Origin: CAWGGS01 sp046704745
Lineage (GTDB): Bacteria; Desulfobacterota; Desulfobulbia; Desulfobulbales; Desulfocapsaceae
Length of the DNA: 64,000 nucleotides
Assembly (NCBI GenBank): GCA_046704745.1
Contig: JBJKRL010000047.1
Location: 11,310-75,309, forward strand
Reading direction: 5' to 3'
Shown here: positions 26,627-35,660 of the stretch, one piece after another
Layout of the letters: every line of letters starts with the position of its first letter
Position numbering within the stretch: the stretch's first letter is position 1
Translations under genes and position numbers: made by a program
The notes under the pieces: model-generated
The model's database searches: none
What the model was told of the DNA's origin: nothing
What the model saw: the letters and a program-made list of their open reading frames with translations, nothing else

Positions 26627-27277
26627 TTAAAGGTCTTCTTTGCAATATTGGCATTTTTTTGCTTGAGCCTTAATAATTTCAAAACAATGAGGGCATTCCT
26701 TTTTATGATTGGTCTTTAATAACCGAGATATTGCCATATTGCATTCCATCTCCAACGAGGTGTCCCTGAATGTATGATTTCTGATCGGATCAATACAGGA
26801 AAAATCGTTTAACTCCGTAATGTAGGTTATAGCTCTTTTTCTGTCAGAGATATTGGCGGCTTCATCAAGAATAAGGAAGAGGACCGGTTCGAGGTTGTTT
26901 TCTTCCACACATTTAGCGAGGTCTTTGATCGCTTGTTGTTCTTTTCTAAATCGTTCGTTTTGCCGTTTTAAAACCTGAGGATCAACAATACTGCCGGTAA
27001 AGGCATCTTTGCTGCCGACCATCATCAGATTTTTCTCCTTGCTTCCCGGGAGCTCCATATATCTGTATGAAGCATGGTGGCCATAACTTTCCTCGATATT
27101 TTTCCATCCCTCCATGAAGAGAGAACACGAGTCATTGAGGCAGATGAACAGGATTTCAGACCCCCATCCAAGACCATCGCCTATATGGATTGGAGGTGCC
27201 TCACAGCACGACATTTTCTCTTTGCAATACGGACAGATATGAATTTCGTCATAATATGACGGATCAAAAAATAACAT
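26627..27277 (-). CDS. Zinc-ribbon protein of unknown function
   Basis: A 216-residue soluble protein with paired cysteines at both ends: CPYCKEKMSCC near residue 15 with later Cys in ICLNDSC, and CPHCFEIIKAQAKKCQYC at the C-terminus (a zinc-ribbon). The middle is a helical, charged region with no recognised fold. I do not know the function; the two separate metal knuckles suggest protein or nucleic-acid binding. The ATG at 27277 has AAGGAGT upstream. The gene is 74 bp downstream of the prephenate dehydratase/dehydrogenase fusion on the same strand and may be cotranscribed. Confidence 0.75.
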   Translation of the reverse strand: MLFFDPSYYDEIHICPYCKEKMSCCEAPPIHIGDGLGWGSEILFICLNDSCSLFMEGWKNIEESYGHHASYRYMELPGSKEKNLMMVGSKDAFTGSIVDPQVLKRQNERFRKEQQAIKDLAKCVEENNLEPVLFLILDEAANISDRKRAITYITELNDFSCIDPIRNHTFRDTSLEMECNMAISRLLKTNHKKECPHCFEIIKAQAKKCQYCKEDL

Positions 27278-27351
27278 CTTCTACTCCTTAAGTTAAACAA
27301 GTCCTTCATCAACCGGGTTGAGAAAAGGAACTTACTGTTGTATGTATCCAT

Positions 27352-29049
27352 TTAATTTTCATTCTTCATGCCGGGATCACTTAATATCTGGTCGACAGCC
27401 ATGGCCTGCTTCATTCTTAATTCAAGAAAAGAAGAAGGCATGTGCAATCGATTGGCATTCATCAGTTCACAGAGATTGGATATTTCTCCTTTGTCGGCAA
27501 TATCCATAAGACGCGATAAATTATCGGCAAAACTTTTGACTATTTTTTGTCCTTCACCTCTGGAGGCAATTATTTCCGCATATGTCCTCGGGTTTTGATT
27601 ATGAATTCTGGCCATGGCAAGGATGCCATAGAGAGAGGTGAGGGTAGAATGACTGCCGATATCCCGACAGTCAATATGATGTTGTGCCAATGTCATAGCC
27701 AGAGCGACTGAAATAGTAGTCGGCAGTTTCTGGCCGATTCCGACAAGTAAATCATGCTTTTCCGGGCTGTCTTGGTAGATATCCGCGCCATGTTTATATA
27801 AAAAAGCCTCAAATTCACTACAATAAGAACCACTACGTGGAGTCCGTACCACTGCAACATTTTTATCCTTCATTGTCGCAGCCTGTGGTCCCCAGAGATT
27901 GTGGACAAGCATGACTTCCACGCCTTGATCCGTCGATTCCATGGCGGTCCTTAATGTGTTTTCGGATTCTCCGGCAAGAAGGATCAGAGCCTGACCTTCT
28001 TTGAGATATTTGCCGTATTTTTTAACTGTATCCGCCGTAACCGATATGGGAACGCAGACAACCACCACATCAACCTGAGCGATCATTTCCTCCGGTCGAA
28101 GTTCGGTTGCTCTTCCCGTTATAATTGTCCGATACCCTTCATTTTCAAGACGATCGGCAAACCAAATGCTCATGTCTCCACTGCCGATGAAGCCAAAGGT
28201 TTTTATCTTTTTCACCCGCATATCGACACGGGGAAATGATCCTAGAAGCTTTAGGGAGTTCTCCTCCTGAATGACATTTGTTTCGATGCGCTTAAGAGCA
28301 TCGCGTAGCTGTCTGTCGTTTACATGCCCTTCGCTTTCCAGGTATATTTGCAACTTCTGGGTCTTGATGTCATTTTCTGAACGAATATCCAGAAGGTTGA
28401 TGCCTCTGCGGGTAAATTCACCAAGAATATCAAAGAGCATCCCGACTCTGTCTTTGAGAGGACGGGTGATAATGGCGGTTGCATCATAACCTGTCCAGTC
28501 GGCAATTTCCCGTCCCAAAATGGCAAAACGTGTTCTATTGTAAGCGGCAACCTCGCGGTCAATCAAAGCTAGACCTTGCTTTTTCAATAGTTGTTCAGAC
28601 TCGATTACCCCATGGTGCACGAGATTATGTTGTTTGATGTCGTTGATGGCAGATTCTATATCCGGCACAGTAAGCAGGGTAGCGTCTGGGAAATGCATAT
28701 TAATATAATCACTGCATTGTTTGAAAACAGAACCACTGCCTACAATCACGTCGAATTGTTTCATGTCTTTTATTGGCTGTAAGGCACCCAACGAAAGATG
28801 TATCGGGATCACAACATTGTCTATCCAAAACCCCTGATCGACGTGTTCCATAAATTTGAAATATTCCTTTATCTCTCCTTCTCTGGTATTGTAAACAGGA
28901 ACAAGAGCAAGGTCGGAACGACCTTCCGTGAAGGCCTGAAAAATATCTGCGGCTCGGTTAAAGAGCAGCATTTCGGCTTCCGGAAGGTACTGACGTGCAG
29001 CTTGATAACTGTCGCAACCGACAGGTCCCAATGTGGCGATGATGGTCAT
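27352..29049 (-). CDS. Prephenate dehydratase-like / ACT / prephenate dehydrogenase fusion
   Basis: 565 residues. Residues 1 to about 180 look like a prephenate dehydratase: TLGPVGCDSYQAA at the start and the catalytic-Thr motif NRTRF near 171-175. Residues 190-265 form an ACT domain (VGMLFDILGEFTRRGINLLD). From about 283 an NAD-binding prephenate dehydrogenase begins (FGFIGSGDMSIWFADRL) with MLVHNLWGP where TyrA enzymes have the catalytic His (HPxFGP). The product would make both phenylpyruvate and 4-hydroxyphenylpyruvate, with amino-acid feedback through the ACT domain. The dehydratase part has drifted: the usual PIENS motif reads PVYNT. Standalone pheA or tyrA copies are not visible. Confidence 0.82.
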   Translation of the reverse strand: MTIIATLGPVGCDSYQAARQYLPEAEMLLFNRAADIFQAFTEGRSDLALVPVYNTREGEIKEYFKFMEHVDQGFWIDNVVIPIHLSLGALQPIKDMKQFDVIVGSGSVFKQCSDYINMHFPDATLLTVPDIESAINDIKQHNLVHHGVIESEQLLKKQGLALIDREVAAYNRTRFAILGREIADWTGYDATAIITRPLKDRVGMLFDILGEFTRRGINLLDIRSENDIKTQKLQIYLESEGHVNDRQLRDALKRIETNVIQEENSLKLLGSFPRVDMRVKKIKTFGFIGSGDMSIWFADRLENEGYRTIITGRATELRPEEMIAQVDVVVVCVPISVTADTVKKYGKYLKEGQALILLAGESENTLRTAMESTDQGVEVMLVHNLWGPQAATMKDKNVAVVRTPRSGSYCSEFEAFLYKHGADIYQDSPEKHDLLVGIGQKLPTTISVALAMTLAQHHIDCRDIGSHSTLTSLYGILAMARIHNQNPRTYAEIIASRGEGQKIVKSFADNLSRLMDIADKGEISNLCELMNANRLHMPSSFLELRMKQAMAVDQILSDPGMKNEN

Positions 29050-29178
29050 GGTTTTCAGATCAGACTTTTATATATGCAAGTTATCATTGATTCTTTCAAA
29101 CGTTAGCAGCTCTCTTGTCGATAAGTAACGTTGCATGTTAAACATTCCTGATTGTTTAAGCAACCTAATACTATAACA

Positions 29179-32151
29179 ATGATAATGCCCATTGATGTCG
29201 AGGCCAAGGATCTCACGGAATATATCAACTCATTGAAGCAATCGGCAAAATTTGGTCCACAAGTTGTTTGCCATAAAATATTTTCTCCTGTTTCAAGATC
29301 GTTAGCAGACTCCTTCCCGTCACTTTCTCCTGTTATACAAAAAGGACTGGAAAAAATCGGCATAAAAAATCTATATTCCCATCAGGAGGAGGCACTTCGA
29401 CTTATCGCAGAAAGGAAGGATATCCTAATTGCCACCCCGACGGCTTCCGGTAAAAGCCTTATTTACAACCTGCCGGTCTTACAAGAACTTTTAAGGGACA
29501 AGGACATGCATGCCCTATATCTCTTTCCTTTAAAAGCCCTGGCTCAGGATCAATTACGATCTTTGAAGACCCTAGCCGCCCATGTTGGAAACGAGTCTTT
29601 AGGAAAAATTGAAAGAGTTGGAGATATCTACGATGGCGATACATCGGCGTATGCGAGAAGAAAGCTGCGAGAAAACCCGCCCCCCATCCTCATAACAAAT
29701 CCCGATATGTTGCATCTTTCTTTTCTCCCTTACCATGGGAGTTGGAGCCATTTTTTCAAGAAGCTCAAATTTATAATAATCGATGAAATCCATACGTACC
29801 GGGGGGTATTCGGTTCGCATATGGCCTGGGTTATAAGAAGATTACAAAGAATTGCAGCCCATTATGGGGCAGATCCAACCTTTATTATGGCTTCGGCAAC
29901 GGTCGGAAACCCTGAGGAGTTGGGACGAGCGTTGATTGGAGGTGAGGTTTCGACTGTTGTTGAAACAGGAGCGCCACGCCCCAAAAGGCACATGCTTTTT
30001 CTGAATCCATGGGATAGTGCCGCTTCTGCTACCTGCCAGCTCCTTGAGGCGGCCTTGAAAAGAGGATTAAGGACCATCGTTTACACGCAATCACGTAAAA
30101 TGACTGAACTCATCACTGTATGGACCAGACCTCGACTCGGCGATCTTGCCGATAAACTGAGTTCTTATCGTGCCGGTTTTCTGCCGGAAGAGAGACGAGA
30201 GATCGAAAACCGGCTTTCAACCGGTAAATTGCTGGGAGTAATTTCCACTTCCGCGTTGGAACTCGGTATTGATATTGGTGATCTGGATATTTGCATACTG
30301 GTAGGGTACCCGGGCTCGATGATGTCCACGTGGCAGCGAGGTGGCAGAGTCGGTAGAGCAGGGAAGGACTCGGCGACCATTCTCATCGCCGGAGAGGATG
30401 CGCTAGATCAATATTTTATGCGCAATCCCGATGATTTCTTCGCAAGGGATGTGGAATCCGCCGTACTAAATCCCAATAATCCCGCTATAGCTGAACAACA
30501 TATTTACTGTGCAGCGGCTGAAATACCTCTTAACGATAGTGAATCTCTTCTGCAAAAAAAAGAGATACGTACATGTCTAAATAAACTGGCCCGACAAGCG
30601 CTTTTATTGCAATCGGCTGCCGGAGATTCCTGGTTTTCCAACAGAAGATATCCCCAGAAGTCGGTGAACCTGAGGGGAGGAGGGTCACAATTAACAATAA
30701 TTAATGGACTTGACGGTGTTATTCTAGGCGAAATAGATGCGCTTCGGGCGATGAAAGAATGTCATTTGGGTGCAATTTATCTTCATATGGCGAGGACCTG
30801 GCTGGTTGAAAAGCTTGATCTGCAGGGAAAAGAGATCGTGGTAATAGAGAAAAAAAGCACCTATTTTACCAGGCCGACCAGCCATAAACACACTGAGATT
30901 TTAGAGACAATTGAGAGAAAAACAATTTTTGGTTGCCGAGTCTCATTTGGAAAAGTGCAGGTTACTGAAAAGGTTACAGGTTATCAAAGACGCAATAATG
31001 CTACTCAGAAACTGGTGGCGACACACGCTCTCGATCTGCCTGAGCAAACCTTTGAAACAGAAGGATTATGGTTAGAAATTCCTGAGATAATACAAAAAGA
31101 AATCGAGGATAGACGGTTGCACTTCATGGGAGCCATACATGCTCTGGAACATGCCATGATATCAATGTTTCCTTTGCTTATTCTCTGCGATAGAAATGAT
31201 ATAGGAGGGATATCCTGTCCAACCCATGAGCAGACGAATACCGCCACTGTTTTCGTCTACGACGGTCATCCCGGGGGTGTTGGGTTGACTAAGGAAGCGT
31301 ATAATAAAATCGAATTATTATTACATCATACCATGCAGACCATTCGGTCGTGTCCCTGTGAAAACGGCTGCCCTTCATGCGTTCATTCGCCTAAGTGCGG
31401 ATCGGGCAACAGGCCCATTGATAAAATCGCCTGTCTGAAGCTTCTAGAGATGATACAAGAATCCGGGAAAAATCCGGGAAAGATGAACGAAGCTGAGGAT
31501 GCTGTGGTACCTTCCGTGGCAGCTGATGGGTTGTCAGCAGTCACGGGGGAGGATACCGGATTGGACGTTTTGCCTGCCCATTACGGTATTTTCGATCTGG
31601 AAACAAAAAGATCGGCTGAAGAGGTGGGAGGATGGCAGCGGGCCGATAGAATGGGGGTTTCAGTTGCTGTGGTCTTTGATTCTCAATTAGAGGGGTTTGT
31701 AACGTATTTAGAAAATGAGATGGATCGTTTGGTCGATCATCTGACAAAACTTGATCTTATCATCGGCTTCAATAATAAACGTTTTGATAATCAGGTGCTC
31801 TCTGCTTATACCAGGGTTCGGCTTGATTCGTTGCCGACAATTGATCTCTTGGAGGAAGTAAGCAATCATCTTGGGTATCGCCTCAGTCTTGACAGATTGG
31901 CGGAGCAAACCTTAGGGAAGAACAAATCAGCAGATGGCTTGCAGGCGCTTCGTTGGTATCAGGAGGGAAAGATTAAGGAAATCTGTGAGTATTGCCGTCA
32001 AGATGTAGAAATAACGAGAGATCTTCTATATTACTGTCTGGAAAACGGCTACCTCTTGTTCAAGAATAAGGCCGGAAAAAAAGTTCGTCTACCGCTTTGT
32101 TTAAAAAGGTCAATTTTGGCCGAACTCCACCGAACAGAAGGACGTGAATGA
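29179..32151 (+). CDS. DEAD/DEAH helicase (MrfA/YprA-like) fused to a C-terminal DEDD exonuclease-like domain
   Basis: About 990 residues. Helicase core: Walker A ATPTASGKS near residue 88, DEIHTYRG near 200, SATVGNPEE, and the motif VI block QRGGRVGRAG. A MrfA-type C-terminal domain follows, with a four-cysteine motif CPCENGCPSCVHSPKC near 725-745. From about residue 800 a ribonuclease-H-like domain shows the DEDD residues: FDLETKR (D,E), GFNNKRFDNQ (D) and YCRQDVEIT (Tyr and D). In Bacillus, MrfA helicase and MrfB exonuclease are separate proteins that remove mitomycin C lesions; here both activities appear on one chain. The ATG at 29179 is preferred; a TTG at 29152 is possible. Confidence 0.85.
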   Translation: MIMPIDVEAKDLTEYINSLKQSAKFGPQVVCHKIFSPVSRSLADSFPSLSPVIQKGLEKIGIKNLYSHQEEALRLIAERKDILIATPTASGKSLIYNLPVLQELLRDKDMHALYLFPLKALAQDQLRSLKTLAAHVGNESLGKIERVGDIYDGDTSAYARRKLRENPPPILITNPDMLHLSFLPYHGSWSHFFKKLKFIIIDEIHTYRGVFGSHMAWVIRRLQRIAAHYGADPTFIMASATVGNPEELGRALIGGEVSTVVETGAPRPKRHMLFLNPWDSAASATCQLLEAALKRGLRTIVYTQSRKMTELITVWTRPRLGDLADKLSSYRAGFLPEERREIENRLSTGKLLGVISTSALELGIDIGDLDICILVGYPGSMMSTWQRGGRVGRAGKDSATILIAGEDALDQYFMRNPDDFFARDVESAVLNPNNPAIAEQHIYCAAAEIPLNDSESLLQKKEIRTCLNKLARQALLLQSAAGDSWFSNRRYPQKSVNLRGGGSQLTIINGLDGVILGEIDALRAMKECHLGAIYLHMARTWLVEKLDLQGKEIVVIEKKSTYFTRPTSHKHTEILETIERKTIFGCRVSFGKVQVTEKVTGYQRRNNATQKLVATHALDLPEQTFETEGLWLEIPEIIQKEIEDRRLHFMGAIHALEHAMISMFPLLILCDRNDIGGISCPTHEQTNTATVFVYDGHPGGVGLTKEAYNKIELLLHHTMQTIRSCPCENGCPSCVHSPKCGSGNRPIDKIACLKLLEMIQESGKNPGKMNEAEDAVVPSVAADGLSAVTGEDTGLDVLPAHYGIFDLETKRSAEEVGGWQRADRMGVSVAVVFDSQLEGFVTYLENEMDRLVDHLTKLDLIIGFNNKRFDNQVLSAYTRVRLDSLPTIDLLEEVSNHLGYRLSLDRLAEQTLGKNKSADGLQALRWYQEGKIKEICEYCRQDVEITRDLLYYCLENGYLLFKNKAGKKVRLPLCLKRSILAELHRTEGRE

Positions 32152-32203
32152 TTTTGACGCGCCAGTTGGCAATATGATCAATTGCCATGATCAGGTGGCG
32201 GGC

Positions 32204-32662
32204 TTACGGCCAGAGAAGCTTGCCGTAAATCCATCCGGTAACGCCGCTGCTATGCCGGACTTCGATCCAATCCCCCTGGATGCCAATTTTTTCCAAGACA
32301 ACCCCGCGGTCAACGGTGGCAACGATATCACTTTTGACATCAGGTTTTGAACGCATGTTGACGTCGGTTTTGGCATCTACGATGACCGTATTATTGGATC
32401 TCGTAAGAGAGTTTTCTATCCATCCGGAATCATTTTCAAAGTCGACAACTTTATACCAGCTTCCCTTTTTATCCAAAACCTTTAGAGGATACCCTTCAAA
32501 GAGTTGCATATGAACCGGATTGTCTGTACTAGGACCGGTTCTCACATTGACATTATCCTTGGCAACGGTAATAAATTGGGCTGCAAAGAGTGTCGAGGAA
32601 TAAAAAAGAAAAAAACCGATGACCAAAATCTGTAAAAGTTGTTTGCGGAAAAAAGTACACAT
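32204..32662 (-). CDS. Exported protein with two bacterial SH3 domains
   Basis: 152 residues. A signal peptide (ILVIGFFLFYSSTLFA, likely cleaved after LFA) is followed by two SH3_3-type repeats: KDNVNVRTGPSTDNPV...WYKVVDF and KTDVNMRSKPDVKSDIV...WIEVRH, ending GWIYGKLLWP. Such proteins act in the envelope, often near peptidoglycan. The ATG at 32662 (MCTFFRKQ) gives a short n-region; an upstream in-frame ATG at 32713 is less natural. It stands alone between the helicase (converging) and the LD-carboxypeptidase. Confidence 0.82.
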   Translation of the reverse strand: MCTFFRKQLLQILVIGFFLFYSSTLFAAQFITVAKDNVNVRTGPSTDNPVHMQLFEGYPLKVLDKKGSWYKVVDFENDSGWIENSLTRSNNTVIVDAKTDVNMRSKPDVKSDIVATVDRGVVLEKIGIQGDWIEVRHSSGVTGWIYGKLLWP

Positions 32663-32867
32663 GTCAAATTTCAGGAGGTTGGGGATTAAACGAGATTTTA
32701 TTTGTGATATCAATTACCAAATGATTTTATTGATAAAATCAGAGATATCCTGGCAATTTTTTCATGTTACGCACAGAAAGAACATATAGCATTTATAGTC
32801 ATCGAAGTCAAACCCTTAATGGAAATCCTTTAAAGGAATTACCAAATAACATACCGAATTTAATAAA

Positions 32868-33809
32868 CTAAAAAAAATGAAGCGTGGCCTTTTCACTATT
32901 CATGATCGCCCTTGCACCAATCGGAAGACACAGGTTATCCAGGCAATGCCCGACTGGAAAGCCACCCCACACGGGGATATGGTTTTCGGTCGTGAGTTCC
33001 AAGGCCCTCTTCCAAAGGGTTTCATGATGCCTCAGATTTTCCAGGGGATCCCGGTGGTTGCCAAGTGAAAAGTCACCTAGGATCAATCCATTGATATCTT
33101 TTAATAAACCGGCATAAAAAAGCTGAGTTAACATCCTATCCAGCCGGAAGATCGGTTCTGCCGTATCTTCCAAAAAAACGATCTTCTCTTGCCAATGAGG
33201 TTGAAACGGTGTCCCTATCAGGCTTATTATGCTGCTCAGATTACCACCGGCAAGAATTCCCTCAGCTGGTGATCCGCCTCGAAGAATCTCTATATTTTTC
33301 CAAGCAATATTTTTTGTCCAATACCCGGTAAGGCTGTAGAAGAAGCGCTCAATGCTCTCCCTTGAAGCACTGCCAAGCGATGTGAGAACCGGAGCATGGA
33401 GACAAACGAGGCCTGCTCTTTGCTGAAAAAACGTATGAAGAACAGTAATATCAGAAAAACCGATGAACAGTTTCGGGTTTTTTAGAATTTGATTCAAATC
33501 GATTTGCGGGAGAATACGCAGACAACCGAACCCACCTCGAGCAGCAATAATCGCTTTTACTTCCGGGTCGGCCCACGTCCTGTTGAATTCGTCGGCCCGA
33601 TTTTCATCAGTGTCGGCAAAGTACCCGGAGCCGGGCCAGAGGGTTTTAGGGAAGAGCACATTAAACCCTATTTCTTTAAGGACACGCACCCCGGCATCAA
33701 ATCTGGATACATCATGGATCTGTCCGGATGGAGCAACTACGGCAATGGTGTCTCCGACCGAGATAGCAGGTGGAACAAGTGGATTAACCATTTTTGTAGA
33801 CGGATTCAT
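32868..33809 (-). CDS. ldcA: Muramoyltetrapeptide (LD-) carboxypeptidase
   Basis: Peptidase S66 family: removes terminal D-Ala from the tetrapeptide during peptidoglycan recycling. 313 residues. The nucleophile Ser lies in FIGFSDITVLHTFF, with IIAARGGFGCLRILPQID upstream, EDTAEPIFRLDRMLTQL in the middle (catalytic Glu region) and GGFPVGHCLDNLCLPIGA carrying the catalytic His. No signal peptide is seen, so it acts in the cytoplasm. It overlaps the end of coaX by 26 bp with the 33809 ATG, or by 8 bp with the second in-frame ATG at 33791; no strong Shine-Dalgarno decides. Confidence 0.88.
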   Translation of the reverse strand: MNPSTKMVNPLVPPAISVGDTIAVVAPSGQIHDVSRFDAGVRVLKEIGFNVLFPKTLWPGSGYFADTDENRADEFNRTWADPEVKAIIAARGGFGCLRILPQIDLNQILKNPKLFIGFSDITVLHTFFQQRAGLVCLHAPVLTSLGSASRESIERFFYSLTGYWTKNIAWKNIEILRGGSPAEGILAGGNLSSIISLIGTPFQPHWQEKIVFLEDTAEPIFRLDRMLTQLFYAGLLKDINGLILGDFSLGNHRDPLENLRHHETLWKRALELTTENHIPVWGGFPVGHCLDNLCLPIGARAIMNSEKATLHFF

Positions 33810-34584
33810 AGATGATTCTAAGGCCCGTGAGGGTCAACATTTGATCTGTTTCAGGATTCGATTTAGAGTAGGGGATGATCAGGTCGGCCATCCCTCCTGT
33901 GGCGATAATCTTGGGAAACGGCCCGTTTCCAGCCATTTCATGACCCAAAATTTCAATCAAACCATCGATCATGGAGCCGAATCCGTAGAGAATTCCACTT
34001 TTCATTGCCTGAATAGTGTTTTTTCCAATTATCTGTTCAGGAGGCTCTGACACATCAATATGAGGAAGCTTTGCTGTTCTTGTGGCCAAGGCCTCTAAAG
34101 ATATGGCGATTCCAGGTAGAATCGCGCCACCGATATATGCACAGTCTTTTGTCACACAGTCAAAGGTAATCGCCGTGCCGAAATCAATGACGATCAGGTC
34201 CGATTTATATTGAGTCCATGCAGCAATAGCATTTACGAGACGATCTGCCCCTACCTCCTGAGGCGTATCAGTCTTAATCTGGATAATGCTGCGTACGTTT
34301 TTTTCAGAAACAACGAGTATTGGGTTTTGCAGACTTTCAGCAAAATGTTTTTTGCACCAGGAGTGCCAGGCCGACTCCAAAGAAGGAACGACACTGGCTA
34401 TGACAATGCCGGAAATGTCGGTTTTCTCGACACCTGCCATGGCAAAAAGAGAGTGGTAACGGATAGCCAATTCATCGGCAGTCATATCCCTGTCGGACTT
34501 CAACCTCCACTCACCAACCAGCGATGAACCCTTAAATAGTCCCGCAACCGTATGAGAGTTGCCTATATCAATGACGAACAGCAT
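33784..34584 (-). CDS. coaX: Type III pantothenate kinase
   Basis: First step of coenzyme A synthesis, ATP-dependent and insensitive to CoA feedback. 266 residues with the ASKHA-fold motifs: MLFVIDIGNSHTVAGLF, TPQEVGADRLVNAIAAW, IVIDFGTAITFDCV, GGAILPGIAIS, and IIATGGMADLI. Length matches CoaX. ATG 34584 has AAGGAGA seven bases upstream. It overlaps the LD-carboxypeptidase start. Confidence 0.93.
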   Translation of the reverse strand: MLFVIDIGNSHTVAGLFKGSSLVGEWRLKSDRDMTADELAIRYHSLFAMAGVEKTDISGIVIASVVPSLESAWHSWCKKHFAESLQNPILVVSEKNVRSIIQIKTDTPQEVGADRLVNAIAAWTQYKSDLIVIDFGTAITFDCVTKDCAYIGGAILPGIAISLEALATRTAKLPHIDVSEPPEQIIGKNTIQAMKSGILYGFGSMIDGLIEILGHEMAGNGPFPKIIATGGMADLIIPYSKSNPETDQMLTLTGLRIIYESVYKNG

Positions 34585-34825
34585 AAGATCTCCTTAACAA
34601 AAATATAGTCCCGCCCAAAAAAAATAATTGCAACAATGGAGAGAAAATCCCATTTTTATTTATGGTGTCGTATGAGAGATTTGCCAACTTCGTAAAAATT
34701 ACCTTATCTATGGATCAGCTTTGTTAAATGTTGCTTTAGTAAAATACCCCTTCTGCCTATCGGTTTTTTTTACGAACTCATCGAATTTGGGTCAAGATAG
34801 TATAAAAATATGAAAAAAGGAAGAG

Positions 34826-35179
34826 GTGAGGATAGTGACTGAAAAAGCAAACCAACCACTTGTGATTACAACGACCTTTGAAGAACGAAAACAGGCTGAG
34901 GATATAGCGGCTCATCTTCTAGACGAGCGTCTTGTGGCCTGTGCTCAAATAACCGGACCGATTTCCAGCACATATTGGTGGAAGGATATGATAGTCAGTT
35001 CAGACGAATTCTTATTATCAATGAAAACTCTGTCCAACAACTACAAACAGGTCGAACAGGTTATCAAAAGTCGTCATCCCTATGACGTACCTGAGATTAT
35101 AGCAATTCCTGTTGTGGCTATCAGTGATGACTATCTTGATTGGCTCATCCAGGAGCTTGGCCAGGTATGGAAAAAGTAA
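34826..35179 (+). CDS. cutA: CutA family divalent-ion tolerance protein
   Basis: 117 residues, small trimeric CutA fold: ITTTFEERKQAEDIAAHLLD, RLVACAQI, ISSTYWWKDMIVSSDEFLL, the KSRHPYDVPEIIAIPV signature and DDYLDWLIQ. Linked to copper tolerance in E. coli, but the biochemical role remains debated. It starts with GTG at 34826 (AAGGAAG upstream); a GTG at 34835 is an alternative. The 3' end overlaps a zinc-ribbon gene by 13 bp. Confidence 0.9.
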   Translation: MRIVTEKANQPLVITTTFEERKQAEDIAAHLLDERLVACAQITGPISSTYWWKDMIVSSDEFLLSMKTLSNNYKQVEQVIKSRHPYDVPEIIAIPVVAISDDYLDWLIQELGQVWKK

Positions 35180-35370
35180 AAAAGTCCGGATATAGAAAAC
35201 GAAAATTGGGCGAATTTCGCTGCCATTGCTGCAAGGAAAAAAAAGAATTCTGTTGGAGCTGCCCCTGTGGATTTCAAATATGCGATGAATGCTTCAAAGA
35301 GAATAAGTGGGGCATCAGCAACGGTCCGACCTGGATTTGTCCTGATTGCGAACGAATCAGAATGACATGA
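35167..35370 (+). CDS. Small cysteine-rich (zinc-ribbon-like) protein
   Basis: 67 residues, of which nine are cysteine: CHCC, CWSCPCG, CDEC and CPDC. The pattern suggests two zinc sites. A basic N-terminus (MEKVKKSGYRKRKLGE) precedes them. It starts inside the end of cutA (13-bp overlap) in another frame, so translation is probably coupled and the small protein may work with CutA in metal handling. I do not recognise a named family. Confidence 0.72.
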   Translation: MEKVKKSGYRKRKLGEFRCHCCKEKKEFCWSCPCGFQICDECFKENKWGISNGPTWICPDCERIRMT

Positions 35371-35393
35371 AAATCTCTTTACAAAAGAGATCA

Positions 35394-35590
35394 ACAGGAT
35401 TTTTTTTAGGTTCATCCGGCTTAAAGGTATATTGTTTCTAACAAGGGAAGTGATGAACCTTTCCCGCAGAGTACTTTCAGCTTGATAAAAGTACGCTTAA
35501 ACCGGATGAGTCATTTTAAATGATCCACTTGTTATCTTAATCATTGCCAACAAAGGCACGCTTAATCCGGAAGAACCATATTTATCCTGT
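35394..35590. repeat. Degenerate long palindrome with internal hairpins
   Basis: Outer ends: ACAGGAT (35394-35400) with ATCCTGT (35584-35590), then GGTTCATCCGG (35409-35419) facing CCGGAAGAACC (35567-35577, one mismatch in the core). A second CTTAAACCGGATGAGTCA copy lies at about 35489-35506. The right-end sequence TTAATCCGGAAGAACC recurs as ATAATCCGGAAGAGCC near 52600. There is no coding content. Probably a decayed mobile or REP-like element downstream of cutA. Confidence 0.5.
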
Positions 35591-35660
35591 AATCCTTAAA
35601 TCCGATACCAGCAGATGATTTTGGGGCGTATTCCAGGTACAATCTTCTCTGTTGGAAAAT

